64,000 nt of DNA, taken from the NCBI GenBank assembly GCA_964036195.1, contig OZ038460.1:19803526-19867525 (forward strand). The letters run 5' to 3'. This DNA is from Sphaerolaimus hirsutus. Lineage: Eukaryota; Nematoda; Chromadorea; Monhysterida; Sphaerolaimidae. Below the pieces are notes generated by a model. The model made no database searches and had not been told where the DNA came from. It saw nothing but the letters and a program-made list of their open reading frames with translations. This document shows, in pieces, positions 43,085 through 54,600 of the stretch. A program made the translations under genes and the position numbers. Position 1 is the stretch's first letter. Every line of letters begins with the position of its first letter.

Positions 43085-43470
43085 TTCACAGCGGTTCAAT
43101 ATATAGGCTTGTTCAAGGTGTAGAAAGAAAAAGTGGCTAAAAATAGTTGAAAATAATTATGAACTGTCTATAAGCACATATAGCCTAAAATAGTTGAAAA
43201 TAGGCAATAATTGACATGAACAAAAATGATTTTGAAGTCTTAAAAATCGTGCTAGTGATTTTGAAGGTGAAAAACTTTAATCTAGATGAAAATTAGTGAT
43301 TAAAAAATGAAAATTGTGGCAAAATTTTTCAAAAATTGGTAGATAGCCTGTCAGTTTTTCTTCGGGGGGGGGGGGGGGGGTTGAAGGATAGTAGTCAAAA
43401 AATTTGCCTTTTGATAAATAGATAGCTGGAGAATTTGGGAGTGGAGGGGGTTTAGCCCCCACCCCATATT
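43085..43470. repeat. Degenerate CTATC-type element
   Basis: TTGTTCAAGGTGTAGAAAG, GGTGAAAAACTTTAATC, GATAAATAGATAGCTGG and a G18 run follow the order of 40600-41073. Ends lost. Confidence 0.55.
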
Positions 43471-44102
43471 GAACATTTGATATGTAGGGTAATTGCTAAA
43501 CAGTTTGAATATGATAAAAAGGCAACAGGTTAATTTCTATAAGATCGGCTCAAAATTATCAAAAATATCTCAAATCATAACCAATTCCCCAGCATCTGTC
43601 CACAGCATTTTAGCAAGTTACCAAACGCTCAATTATCCAATGCACACAAACCGCAGACTGATTTGTATTCCGGGCGCGATCTGCCTTGACCAAAAGCGGA
43701 ATTTGCTAATGACTGTTCAATTTCGGATCGGATAGCTTTTATGTAAATGAAATAAGCGGGGCGAAATGTTATGTTGTGTATGAATTGCCCTGTGCCTGGC
43801 TTCTGTTGCATTGCTTTTTAAATATTTTTGTTGTACTAAATGTGTGTTTAGTTTGATTTGATGCAGTTGAAATTTGTCGATTTCGAGTGGTTTTATGATT
43901 GTGAGGTTCATTAATTAGTGAGATTTGATTTTGTTGTAATAACACCAGAAATGTCACTAATTCTTTTGCAAAAATCAAATTTACCTCTCAGATCTCAAAC
44001 TATTTATTAACCCTAAATACATTCCATTCCACATCCACACATTCATTTACCAACAATCTATGAAAAATAAATAAATAAACTTCACCAAAAAAACCCGACG
44101 CC

Positions 44103-44360
44103 ATGCAATCTCTACCGCCCTCGTCGGCGAGCTCGGTCAGCTCGCTGTTGGTGAACACCTTGGACACGAGTACGCACCTGCAGCACTACGGCTCCAATAT
44201 TATGTTGGATGCGGATAGAGGAGTCTACGGTCAAAATCAGGCGGCGGTTACTAGCAGCGCTGGGGCTTCGCACTCGAGCGGGGGGTCTGGATGCGGACAG
44301 CACTCGATTTTGAGCACGGCTGAGAATGCGCTCAATCAGTATTATGCGTGGAGGAGGTGG
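44103..44360 (+). CDS. Candidate first coding exon, serine-rich
   Basis: ATG at 44103 in CGCCATGC, followed by 84-86 open codons rich in Ser, Gly and Gln (SLPPSSASSVSSLLVNT at the start), more GC-rich than its surroundings. Donors: GTGGGT at 44357 (phase 2) or GTTGAT at 44361 (phase 0). The phase-0 donor could splice in frame to an acceptor before 51569 and extend ARNT at the N terminus. Alternatively it starts another gene. Confidence 0.4.
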
Positions 44361-45015
44361 GTTGATTTTTTTTTTGGGGGGGGGTGGGTAAAATGGTTTG
44401 ATTGTTGGGTAGCCCGGTTCTTTTTAATTGAGATTTCAGAGACAATGACCAGTATTTGTAAACAGGCGGTTATTCCGGATCCCGGGAAAAAATTTGGCGG
44501 CATGCCAATGCCCATTTTTTTCTGCCCTGTCTATTTCTATTTGTTCATGAAATTCAACACTCTTAATTTCATTGTCATAAATGTAAAATTTCGCAATTAT
44601 GTGTCACCATTACAATAAACACTTCCCCTTTTCATTACAAATAATTTCGGACACTCGAATATAAAGTTTCAACAAACTTTCTACACTTTCATACTGTCTC
44701 AATTGTACATATTACATTGTTTACTCTTCAAAACAATGGTAAAATGTTTTTCAAAATACGCCCAAAGTTGTTCACTTCCACAATGATGTTCCTCTCATAA
44801 GTGTGCAAAAAAAAATTGTTGCTATGCAAATGTCTTTTTATTCGAGCGACCATGGGGGAAACTAGTTTTTGCGCGGCCCACCTGTGCAAAATGTCAGAAG
44901 AATTTTTGAATATGTTGAAATTTCTCGCAAAATCTCTCTACCTATTATTTTTATTTGTTTATTTGCTTGCTAGCTGCCCGCCTGTGTAGGGGTGGGAAAT
45001 TGGCGTGACTTTTGG
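44361..45015. other. Unannotated AT-rich DNA
   Basis: No repeat or gene is recognised apart from a short G-run at 44376-44388. If the 44103 exon is real this is intron. Confidence 0.4.
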
Positions 45016-45345
45016 GACGTACAAACTAGTTGACAGCCAAAACTGATAAATCTGCTTTGAACACATTTGAGTTTACTTGAATGAAAAATTTTGGATCTTT
45101 GTCAACTGTGGACTCCTTATTCCGGTGAACTCATGTGTTTAAAACAGTTTTGTCACCTGTGGACTCCTTATTCCGGTGAACTCATGTGTTTAAAACAGTT
45201 TTGTCAACTGTGGACTCCTTATTCCGGTGAACTCATGTGTTTAAAGCAGTTTTGTCAACTGTGGACTCCTTATTCCGGTGAACTCATGTGTTTAAAACAG
45301 TTTTGTCAACTTTGAAAGTTTTGGTTGTCAACTGCGTTGGGTCAT
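45016..45345. mobile_element. Hairpin with an internal 51-bp tandem
   Basis: Outer arms CTAGTTGACAGCCAAAACT and AGTTTTGGTTGTCAACT enclose four copies of a 51-bp unit (45101-45304) that begins GTCAACTGTGGACTCC. 51 is a multiple of 3, so one frame stays open (45091-45315), but it has no start context and the unit repeats the hairpin's own GTCAACT motif. Confidence 0.8.
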
Positions 45346-45433
45346 TTCTCTGAATTTCGTTTGGTAGATTTCATGATTTTTGCTGTGGCTCCTGAAACCC
45401 TTTTGTGCGCATTTTTGGTGTTACAGATTTGTT

Positions 45434-46038
45434 TAGGGTTGGCCGATGTTTTTTTTAAACGTTTTTTTAAAAAAAAAAAACATGACGTCCGAAATGTTTA
45501 AAAAAAAAAAAACATCGGCCGAAATTTTTAGTACTAAGCACTAGGTATTTTGCAAAATTTTTGCGCGCAAGCGCGCAATTTCACACACAAATTGACATTG
45601 GTGGTTGTTTTCATTGGTTTTGTTGCATTTTTAGTATCAAAACATCCATTTCTATGTGCTACCATGGGTGAATAAGCCGACATATGTTGCTGTAATATAT
45701 AATATTGAGGTAATGTGCTTCCATGTACCTCCACAGTGTGTAACTTCACTCCCAAAGTAACAACCTCCTTTTATAACCTTGTTTGATCACTATTCCGTGC
45801 CAAACTTTACCTGAAGTCACGAACATTCGACTATAAGGCGATATACGAACGATATGTCGACGAAAAATGGATATTTTTGACACAAATCACCACTTATAAT
45901 GCTATCCCATGGCTCCACAGCCATTATATGGTCATATTTAACATCACAGAGTATTGCCAGTGTCTGATATACCTATATATGTTGACACTAGGTCATATCT
46001 GGGAGCTTTTAAAAAAAAACGTTTTTTTTCCAACCCTA
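45434..46038. mobile_element. hAT-like AAACG element with GCGCGC cassette
   Basis: Ends TAGGGTTGGCCGATG and TTTCCAACCCTA, flanked by a perfect GATTTGTT duplication (45426-45433, 46039-46046). Close sister of 34782-35464, with TTTGCGCGCAAGCGCGCAAT near 45563. Confidence 0.9.
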
Positions 46039-46046
46039 GATTTGTT

Positions 46047-46830
46047 ACCAGTTAAAACAAAACGATCAATTTTTTTTAATAATCCAATTTTTGTAGATTC
46101 AGTAAATATTAAAAAGGAGCCCATTTCCTCACCATATGAAAAATTCCTTGCGACTTTACATATAGTTAGTGTAGTACTGGTCTGGCCACAGATATTTTAC
46201 ATGACAGTTTGCATTCAAAAATTGATTCATTTACACAAACACCATTCATCAGCGCCATAGACCATGGCGTCAGCGCCAAACTTCCCACTGCGCAGTTCCG
46301 AATTTTCTGCACTGTTTGTCCAAGTTTCAAAGAGTTTTTTTTCCGCGCTAGCATTCAAATGTCCACTGCTGTTTTACTAGGTATATACTTTATTAGTAAA
46401 TATGTGAAAAGTGTGTTGAAAATGTTGTTTCGTATAAAGTGTTTCACTTTTTACATTTGTTTTGCACTTAACTACATGGAAGAATTGTGTCATTGTTCAT
46501 TTTTCCCTCATAATTGTAACGTTATTTACAATTATCATTATTTTCACTAGGATTTTTGAAGACGATTATTCATCATTGTGCATGAAAAGTGTGCTTATTA
46601 CATGCAGATTTTTTACCAATCGATTCAACCCAATTAAATCTAATGTTAGTTAGGTGCCAACGCGCAACCGCCATGCATCTATTGTCCTGTCAACTGTCAA
46701 GTTGCAAATCTTTGACAAAGTTTCATATTACTAGTTAAGTGTTTACACGGAATGTGACACTTGACTTGTCATCTGACAGGCCATTTGAAACTTTTATATT
46801 TATTTAGAACCGTTTACTCCATAATTTCTA
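46047..46830. other. Unannotated DNA
   Basis: AT-rich, with a short GC-richer patch (46245-46375) containing CAGCGCCATAGACCATGGCG and an open frame from ATG 46264. No domain recognised and no in-phase partner exon found. Confidence 0.35.
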
Positions 46831-46877
46831 GATAGCTAGATAGCTGGCCGATTTGGTGGGGGGGGGGTCAGGGGAAG

Positions 46878-47734
46878 TACCGTATTTCCTCGAAATACCC
46901 CCCGGGGGTGATTGTTTCATAGTGCTCCCGAGAGGGGGGGGGATTAAACGAGGGGGGGGGGGTTATTTTTTCGCCAGAAATTTTTGGAAATGGTCAGGGA
47001 CGTATCCAGGATTTTTGAGCGGGGGGGGGCTGCTTGTTTACGGAGGCCGGCGAGCGGGGGGGCTCAGCCCCCCCCCCCCCTAAAAGTTTACGTACAGAGG
47101 GGCGGAATGGCGCCATGGCGCTGGCGCCACTAGTTGGCGCAACGCTATGGCGCCATTGGCGTTGGCGCCAGCGCCATGGAACGCTGTATATGTATGTAAA
47201 TATACATACAAATACAGCAAACAGCACATAATTGAGTATATTTATAATGATTTCGGCCACAGGGAGCAAATCTGCCGATAATACATGATGTCTGGCGAAA
47301 AATGCGCGCTTGCGCGCAAAAAAATTTTACGTTGACGTTGAAAAGGTGGCATTTTCCGGCCACTTTCTGGTCTCACCCAGGGAGGTGGGGGGCTGCAGCC
47401 CCCCCCCCTGGATACGGCCCTGGAAATGGTAGTACAGAATCGTTGTTTGTGATGTGCGCTGGGGTAGAAAAATGCATCAATAACTGACATGTAAAGACTC
47501 CTGTATACTAATATTAGTACGTAGATGGTAGAAACACTGCTCTCACGTGATTCCGACATTGTTTTAACGTGTGTTCTGCACTACGCAGAACACAAACTGC
47601 AGTATTTGTCATGTACGTTCTCTTTACACTCAATCTGGGGGGGGGGTATTTCGAGGGGGGGTGATTGTTTCATAGTGTTCTCGAGAGGGGGGGGGGGTCA
47701 AACGAGGGGGGGGTATTTCGAGGAAATACGGTAG
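46878..47734. mobile_element. TACCGTATTTCC element interrupted by a G-rich hAT-like element
   Basis: Starts TACCGTATTTCCTCGAAATA and ends GAGGAAATACGGTA. Core phrases (GTACGTAGATGGTA, TTCTGCACTACGCAGAA) match 2652-3088. Split at 46995-47422 by another element. It is itself inside a worn CTATC-type element (GATAGCTGGCCGATTTGG before, GAGATAGATAGGG after). Confidence 0.8.
46995..47422. mobile_element. hAT-like G-rich element, perfect duplication
   Basis: CAGGGACGTATCCAGG to GGATACGGCCCTG, flanked by GAAATGGT (46987-46994, 47423-47430). Contains the GGCGCCATGGCGCTGGCGCC cluster, a TATGTAAATATACATAC palindrome and TGCGCGCTTGCGCGCAAA. Confidence 0.9.
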
Positions 47735-47766
47735 CCAAAAAATTTGCCTCCGAGATAGATAGGGCC

Positions 47767-48335
47767 CACACACACTAGTTGACATCGACACCAAATGTCA
47801 ACTGGTTCCGATCCCACTTGCTGACGAGCCAACGAGCTATGTTCGAATGCAAGCATGGAATTGGGATCGAAACCAGTTGACATTTTGTGCCAATGTCAAC
47901 TAGTGTGTGTGTGGGGCCGAAGCATAGGCGCTCCACACGCTGGAAACGCTGGAATGTCAACTGGTTTGGAGTCAACTCATTTTAGCTGAATTTAGGTAGC
48001 AGGATTATTTTCAAGTGCATATGTGGCAATGTCGAAAAGGAATCAATATTGCCATGTGCATTTGAACAAGGTTTCGCGACCCATAAACTTAAATCTTGAT
48101 GAAAACCATTGGACCAGTTGACATTGAGATGTCAACTGATGTCAACTGCACCAACCGGGTTTCATCAAGATTTCAGTTTATGGGTTCCGAAACCATGTTC
48201 AAATGCACATGGCGAATTGATTTCGTTTCGACATTGCCACGTGTGCACTTGAAATTGCCATGCAACCAAAATTGAGCTAAAATCGAGTTGACACTGAAAC
48301 CAGTTGACATTCCAGCGTGTAGAGCGCCATAGATA
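47767..48335. mobile_element. CACACTAGTTGACAT double hairpin
   Basis: First hairpin 47767-47918 (CCCACACACACTAGTTGACA against its inverse). Second 47930-48335 (GCGCTCCACACGCTGGAA and GTCAACTGGTTTGG against AAACCAGTTGACATTCCAGC and CGTGTAGAGCGCC). GTCAACTGG recurs throughout. Related to 14129-14331, 62556-62744 and 62848-63057. Confidence 0.65.
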
Positions 48336-48905
48336 GCATGAGCATGCACGAATTTTTCAATGCTGCGATTTAAAAAATAACATGCCAACCCATTGATGAC
48401 GTGGCGGCATGCTTTGTATTCATAAATACAATACAAAGAACGAAAAAATATGTTTGAGGCAATGATTGTCAAGGAAATTATTTTGATCTCATCTGTTGTC
48501 AAAGGTTTTCAAAGAAATATTTACATTTTTACAAAATACGTTAAAACCTGCGCGAGATTTTTTTCTGTTTTTTTTTTCTTTTTTCTGGAAGCGTAAAACA
48601 TGGGAAATGTTTTCGTCGTTGACATTTACGTCATTTTATGGTGATTTGATTTGAATTTTGCAATCTTTGGACGTTTTCAGAATTCTTTGTGAAAGATCTC
48701 TTAACTGAAAGTGCCATAAAAATGACATCATTCATTCAAAAACAATAACTTAAATTTTCAGTTTACAGAGTGAAGCCGCTCTCGCGCTCCGACAAATCCA
48801 TTTAAGACACATTTCAGTTTGTCAGAATGAATAATTGTTACCTCCGTTAACTAGTGCGTTCAAAACAGAATTTCAGCTTTGAAAATTTCTGCATTCCCCC
48901 AGGGA

Positions 48906-49071
48906 TCACTCCTAGACCCTGTAAAATGCCCTGTAAAATGTCAAATGTCACGCAAAGTGTCTAAAGTAACCAAGTAACCGAGTTTTTTTGCAGGGCATTT
49001 TCCATGACTTTAGACACTTTGCATGACATTTCACATTTTACAGGGCTTTTTACAGGGTCTGGGAGTGGCAC
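48906..49071. mobile_element. Foldback MITE, TGTAAAATG/GTCAAA family
   Basis: Left arm CTAGACCCTGTAAAATGCCC, right arm ending CAGGGTCTGGGAGTGGCACC. Its right arm plus 35 bp of flank is duplicated at 49553-49653. Confidence 0.8.
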
Positions 49072-49653
49072 CAGCACAAACTGCATCAATTTTTTCGCAC
49101 TTTCACTTAGGGTTCAAACGGGATTGACTTTTCGGGATCGGGATCGGGATTGTTTTTTTGAGATTTCGGGATCGGGATCGGGATTGGCCGGGATTGGAGT
49201 CACGGGATCGGGATCGGGATTGGCATTGGCATTTTTTCGGGATCGGGATTGGGTCTTGGGATAGAGATTTTGGCCAATGTTCTGGCACCCACAGTTGTTC
49301 ATCAAGGTCTCAAAACACTGTTGGATGCCAGAAAATTGGCACAAAATGGACGCTGGGGGTTTGTGTTAACATTTTTGCATGCAAAAATGACATTTTTTCA
49401 TTTTTTATAATTTCCACCAATTTTTCCGGGATCGGGATGCCGGACTTGGGAGTTTCTCGGGATCGGGATTTGAAAATTTTCGGGATCGGGATCGGGACTG
49501 CTAAATCCCGGAATTTCACGGGATCCGGGATCGGGATCCCGTTTGAACCCTACTTTAGACACTTTGCATGACATTTCACATTGTACAGGGCTTTTTACAG
49601 GGTCTGGGACTGGCACCAGCACAAACTGCATTAATTTGTTTCTCACTTTCACT
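49008..49653. repeat. 100-bp direct repeats bracketing a GGGATC element
   Basis: 49008-49107 and 49553-49653 are near-identical (CTTTAGACACTTTGCATGAC to CTTTCACT) and abut the inserted element exactly on both sides. Differences include ATTTTAC/ATTGTAC and GGGAGTGG/GGGACTGG. Confidence 0.8.
49108..49552. mobile_element. hAT-like GGGATC element
   Basis: TAGGGTTCAAACGGGAT to ATCCCGTTTGAACCCTA, with GGGATCGGGATCGGGATT arrays and the ACACTGTTGGATGCCAGAAA and TTTTTGCATGCAAAAATG core. The immediate 8-bp flanks differ, because the element sits at the junction of a 100-bp duplication. Confidence 0.85.
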
Positions 49654-49989
49654 TTCCACCCGCGCCACTCGAAATCCACCCATGGAAACGATCCCAATTT
49701 TCGATTCTCTCTCATCTCGTCGATTTGCCGCGCAATTTTTACCGGCAAAAAATTTTGCCGCCATTTTTATTTATATTGCGCGGATTATTTGACGTTTTCA
49801 AGTAGTCGCTGCCTAAATAGTCGCTTTGTGGCATTATTTCAATAATAACGTGGAGAGCTGAAACTTGAAAATCCATGGGAAAGAACGGCCGATACGCATG
49901 CGTTCGTTGCTCAGTTTTTACACGGTGGCTCATTTTTTGGATGGAAATCTTTTTTGCGGGTCGTAAATGTCTTTTCATTTGTGTTTAAA

Positions 49990-50405
49990 GGATTGTTTTC
50001 CATATATGATACTAAATTTACTGTTTTCCCGCTTTTCCGTTTTCTGGCTCAATATCCTATTTTTCCACTTTTTTCATTTTATAGCTCAATTTCCTGTTTT
50101 CCACCCTTTTCCATTTTCTGGCTCAAATTTCTGTTTTCTGTTTCAGCCAAACTGGCAAAAATGCCTGCATGTTTTTCAATTATGTGAATTTTTACTGTTT
50201 CCAGCAAAAGTGCCGAAATTTCTTCTGTTTTCCAGCAAATTTTTTTTGCTATTTCCATTAAAATTTTGCTTTCCATTTTTCTTTTTTCCAGCATTTCATT
50301 TGTCTGTTTTCCATTTTCCGGTAAGTGCACATTTTTTCCCGTTTCCATTTTCTGGCAAGTGCAAATTTTTTACTGCTTCCGTTTTCAGGCAAGTGCAAAA
50401 ATTTA
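49990..50405. mobile_element. Degenerate CGGAAA-type element, reverse orientation
   Basis: TTTTCCGTTTTCTGGCTCA, CAGCCAAACTGGCAAAAATG and TTTCCAGCAAAATTT units are the reverse complement of the 29926-30476 interior. Ends worn away. Confidence 0.65.
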
Positions 50406-51550
50406 TGTAAATGTAAAATTAAATAAGAAGTTCACATAATTACTTAATGCAAATGTAAAATCCATAGTGAAACCGTGTTCTTATCTAGCTTTTGTGACTA
50501 TCAAACCCTAATGCCAATATACTCAATGGACCGCAATTTCATTTTGGACCACCCGGCAATGTGCGGCATTCCGATCGGATGCCTTAGTCACCTGTGTGGC
50601 GCTGTTTACTCCCAAAATATGAAGTGCCTTTTACTATGTTCCATTCCATAAATGCGCAACTTTCACTCTTTTCGCACGGTGTTGCGACAAAACTTGTCTG
50701 ATATTTGGCAAATGTCGATGATCATTTTTGGCTCATTTTTGTTCGACATTTCTGTACGATTTGAGAATTTAGAATTTTTTTTTTTGAAATTTTACGCGAA
50801 GATTCACGCAAATTTTTGTCGCGACACCGGAAAACATCGAAAAATCCCCCCTTGGAGTGGTAAAAATTCATAGAATATTAGTTTGTTTGCTCAACTGCGT
50901 GCTGTGAAAATGCATGTGTGTAGATTCACTGAAACCGCAGATTTACACAGCAAATTGATGCTATTTCCGCACAAATTGAAAGTGGTGCTCACTTTTTATG
51001 TATACTTTCTAATTTGGTGATTTAGTTTAACATTTTTTTTTTGCAGGTACTTAAATATTTATCTTTGTGTTTGTAAATTTGATACACCGTGTATTTTTGC
51101 GCCGGTCTGAGTTAGCAGCTATTTTTGTATTTGTTTCATCTTTATTTGCATTTAAAATCGAACTGTTTCCTTGTTACGAGTGATTTTACGAGCCGGGATA
51201 AATGTTTTATTTATAACGCGCTTTTTGTATGAATTGATAAATAATTTTGACGTTTTTAAATTGAGAATTTTCAATTTCAAAGTGGTGCTGTTCACGCCCG
51301 TTTACTTACACCAGTAAACTCAAAATTGGGTACTCATAAATCAGCGTTGGAAGTATTTGAGTTTGCATTTTGATGACAGTCAACTGGAAATAAAATGCAA
51401 ACTGAAAATTAACCTCAAATAAAAAAAAGCTTTTATGAGTTCTCAAATTTCAGTTCACTTGTATTAGTAAGCAAGAGTGTGGAGCGACAATTAATTCCCC
51501 ATATTCATGAACATTATTTTTATCTTCACACAATCCATCCATCTATTGCA
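50406..51550. other. Upstream region of the ARNT gene
   Basis: Mostly unique AT-rich DNA. 50510-50680 is a little more GC-rich, and 51290-51480 resembles the GTTTACTT...AGTAAAC foldbacks. The ARNT promoter or a 5' non-coding exon probably lies here, but I see no convincing core promoter. Confidence 0.4.
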
Positions 51551-51643
51551 TTTCAATCTCATTTCCAGGTTAAATCCGGTAGCTTCCATGAAGCAAGACT
51601 TAATTCGATATATCTACCGTATTTCTCAACATCTAGCCCAGTA

Positions 51644-54600
51644 ATGAGCACCGTTTTACCGCTGGTCAACGGGTCCGGAAGTCACGAAATCGCCGCAAAC
51701 TCCGCCCACTTTTACCTTCAAAATGCGAGAAATTTATCGGCCGCCCCTCCTACGATGGTCAAAACGGAACTGAGACATTATGACGTCACTCTCTCTCAAG
51801 TTTACAGTCATCACCATCAGACACATCAAGCCACATCCGGTGTACACCTGAAACAGCCCCTGGGGCACTATTCAGCAGATTACTGTAGCCATTACAACGA
51901 CGGCCGCTCCCTTCCCGGCTACAGTAACCCGTGGAATGAAGCGCAGCACTACATTAATCAGAGGAATAGCGCGCAAACTCAAAGAGTGACCACTGGTCAC
52001 TCAAAAAGTGGCGATTTGGCAGATGTTTTGTGGACGTCCAATGGTTCTTGTACGACGATAGATTCTAACTGTGAATCTTCACCTATTGTCGATTGTGCGG
52101 TAGCTGGTGGATTTTACAACCCTTTGCCTGGAACTAGTGGGCTCAATGGGCAGGGTTACGGTAGTGCGACGCAATTGGCACAGTTCCAACAATTGGAGGA
52201 TGGCTTTGAGTTTGTTGTTGTTGTTTTTGGATTTGGATTTGGGCTCTGTTTTTAGTGCTTGATTTGTCAATGTTGTGTTACTTTTGGAGTGAATAATATT
52301 TATTGTATTATTTTTCCATTATCACCCTGTTCGCGATCAAATTGGTAAATAGCTTAGTTTCTGGAAATTTTGCTATTTTATCATGTCTTATCCACTTCAA
52401 ATAAATTTACATTAAAACTGTCTTGTATGAAATCTACTAAAATACTTATAGACTCATTTATCCTGTGATGATAGTTGACTGGCTTGTTTTTCATGATAAA
52501 AACCCTCATAAAAAGTCGACAAAAATTATTGAATGGTACTGATTCACCTGGAATTTTGAACTTGAGCTTACATTACATCATTATAAAAGCAACGTGGATA
52601 GTACGGCTACTGCAGGGGTATTTTCAATTTTGACCCCCCGGGTTGGATAGGTAAGCACATCGCTTCCCCGGAGGAACAGATAGCCGATCTTTTTTTTTTT
52701 TTTGGGGGGGGGGGTTCCCAACCCTTCCCCTTTCAAGAACCCTGGACTACTGCTTAAAATTGGCTCGAAACGGCGTGGCTCTAAGCCAAGCTTATGACAA
52801 TTTTGGAAAAGTTTTCATCATTCAAAACAGGGACGTATCCAGGATTTTTGAGCGGGGGGGGCTGTTTGTTTACGGAGCCCCGCGAACGGGGGGGGGGCTC
52901 AGCCCCCCCCCCTAAAATTTTCTCTACATAGTAACGGGATGGCGCCATGGCGCTAGCGCCATTCGTAGGCGCCACGCCATGGCGCTATTGGCGTTGGCGC
53001 TGACGCCAAGAGCAGCGGTATATGTTTATAAATATACATATATACACAGCGACAGGCACACAATTGATGGCATTTTCAGGGATATGCGTGTACAGGGACC
53101 GATCTGCTGAAAATACCTATGTGTGATGGAAGATTGCGCGCTTGCGCGCAAAATTTTTTACGCATACCTTCAAAATTACTCCCCAAAATCGCATTTTCCG
53201 GGACTTTTCTTGTCTCACCCCGGGAAGGGGGGGGGGGCTGCAGCCCCCCCCCCCCGCCCCCCCCTGGATACGTCCTTGATTCAAAACTACATTTAAAAGG
53301 GCCCAAAAACGTCATTATCCATCCCTAACCCAGACCCCTATCACTTTATCACCCCCCCCCCCACTTTACAGTTCCGAAGATGAGCCAAACTCGGCAACGA
53401 AATATGCGCGGATATCATCAGAGACAGCCGGCCAAGCGAGTTCCTCTGCTATTGGTGAGGGGTTGGGTTGAATGTTTTGTTGAGAAAATTTAGAAAAATC
53501 TTTTAATTGTGTATTTTTAGGGTTAAAAATTGAGATTTTGCTGGATTTGAATTAGTTCTTAAAATCCGAAACTCACGCTTAGCAATGAAACCTACGGTAT
53601 CCAAATCTCAGAGGGAAGAATAAATAATTTGAATTTTTAATCTCAAAACATCGTTTCCAGTGTGCAATCGATAATTTCGCAATCGCACATGATTCCATCA
53701 CACAACATAAACAATCCACCGAACAAACAATCTTATTCTACCCCCTAAACAACCCCCCCCCCCAATTCCCCCCCCCCCCACCAACAACACCCCCACCCAA
53801 ATAACACCCCACCCATCCAGGGGGTCTCCTCGCTGCAGCGGGCGGGGGTGCCAGCTGCGGAAATGTCGGCCCCACAGGGGGTGCAGTTGGTCACGTTAGA
53901 CCCACTCATAACCAGGGGCCTGGCTCTGTTTTCGATGAGCAGTTAAGCAGTGAGAAGGAGAGATGTGCTAGGTAGTTTTGGCAGTTTTGTGGATGATTTT
54001 TTGGGTACTTTTTTGTTTTTGCAAGTGGCAAATTGTTATATTTGGCTAACAAACGAGTGTTGTATGATCCGACAAACCCATCCACGAACCAAAAAGAAAA
54101 AAAAACTAATCTGATTTTACACAATTTACAAAAAAAAAATTACCCCAAAATTTTCCAGAGAGAACCACAGTGAAATCGAGCGTCGGCGGCGCAACAAAAT
54201 GACGCACTACATAAACGAGTTGGCGGACATGGTGCCCCAGTGCGCTGCTCTTGGCAGGAAGCCAGACAAGTTGACCATTTTAAGAATGGCCGTGTCGCAT
54301 ATGAAGTCGATTAGAGGTTGGTTTGGTGGCGAATTTATTCAGTTGGGACGTACCTAAGGCGCTCGTTGGGACCTTGTCCAGTCTAGCACTTTGTAAAGTG
54401 TCAAATGTCATGTAAAATGTCATATAAAGTTGCAGATGTCATGCGAATCTTCAAAAGTTGAGTAATTTTTTATATTTAAGTATATTTTAGTAAATTTAAG
54501 TATATGTAATTTAAGTATATTTTTAGATTCAAATTTTTTATGGCATTTCACACTTACTTTACAGTTTACATGGTGCGGACTGTCCCATTGTAAGTAAGCG

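Noticed and set aside
45091-45315. Open frame of four 17-residue repeats
   Set aside because: It is the 51-bp tandem of a hairpin element; open only because 51 is a multiple of 3 and the unit lacks a stop in that frame.
46264-46376. First exon starting at ATG 46264
   Set aside because: A GC-richer patch with an open frame but no domain, no in-phase partner, and GGCGCC-type motifs that suggest repeat origin.
51479-52255. The whole open frame before ARNT exon 2 as a separate single-exon gene
   Set aside because: Its 3' part has a phase-2 donor at 52210 that joins in frame to the next ARNT exon and reads on into the bHLH; the extra codons after the donor look like intron.
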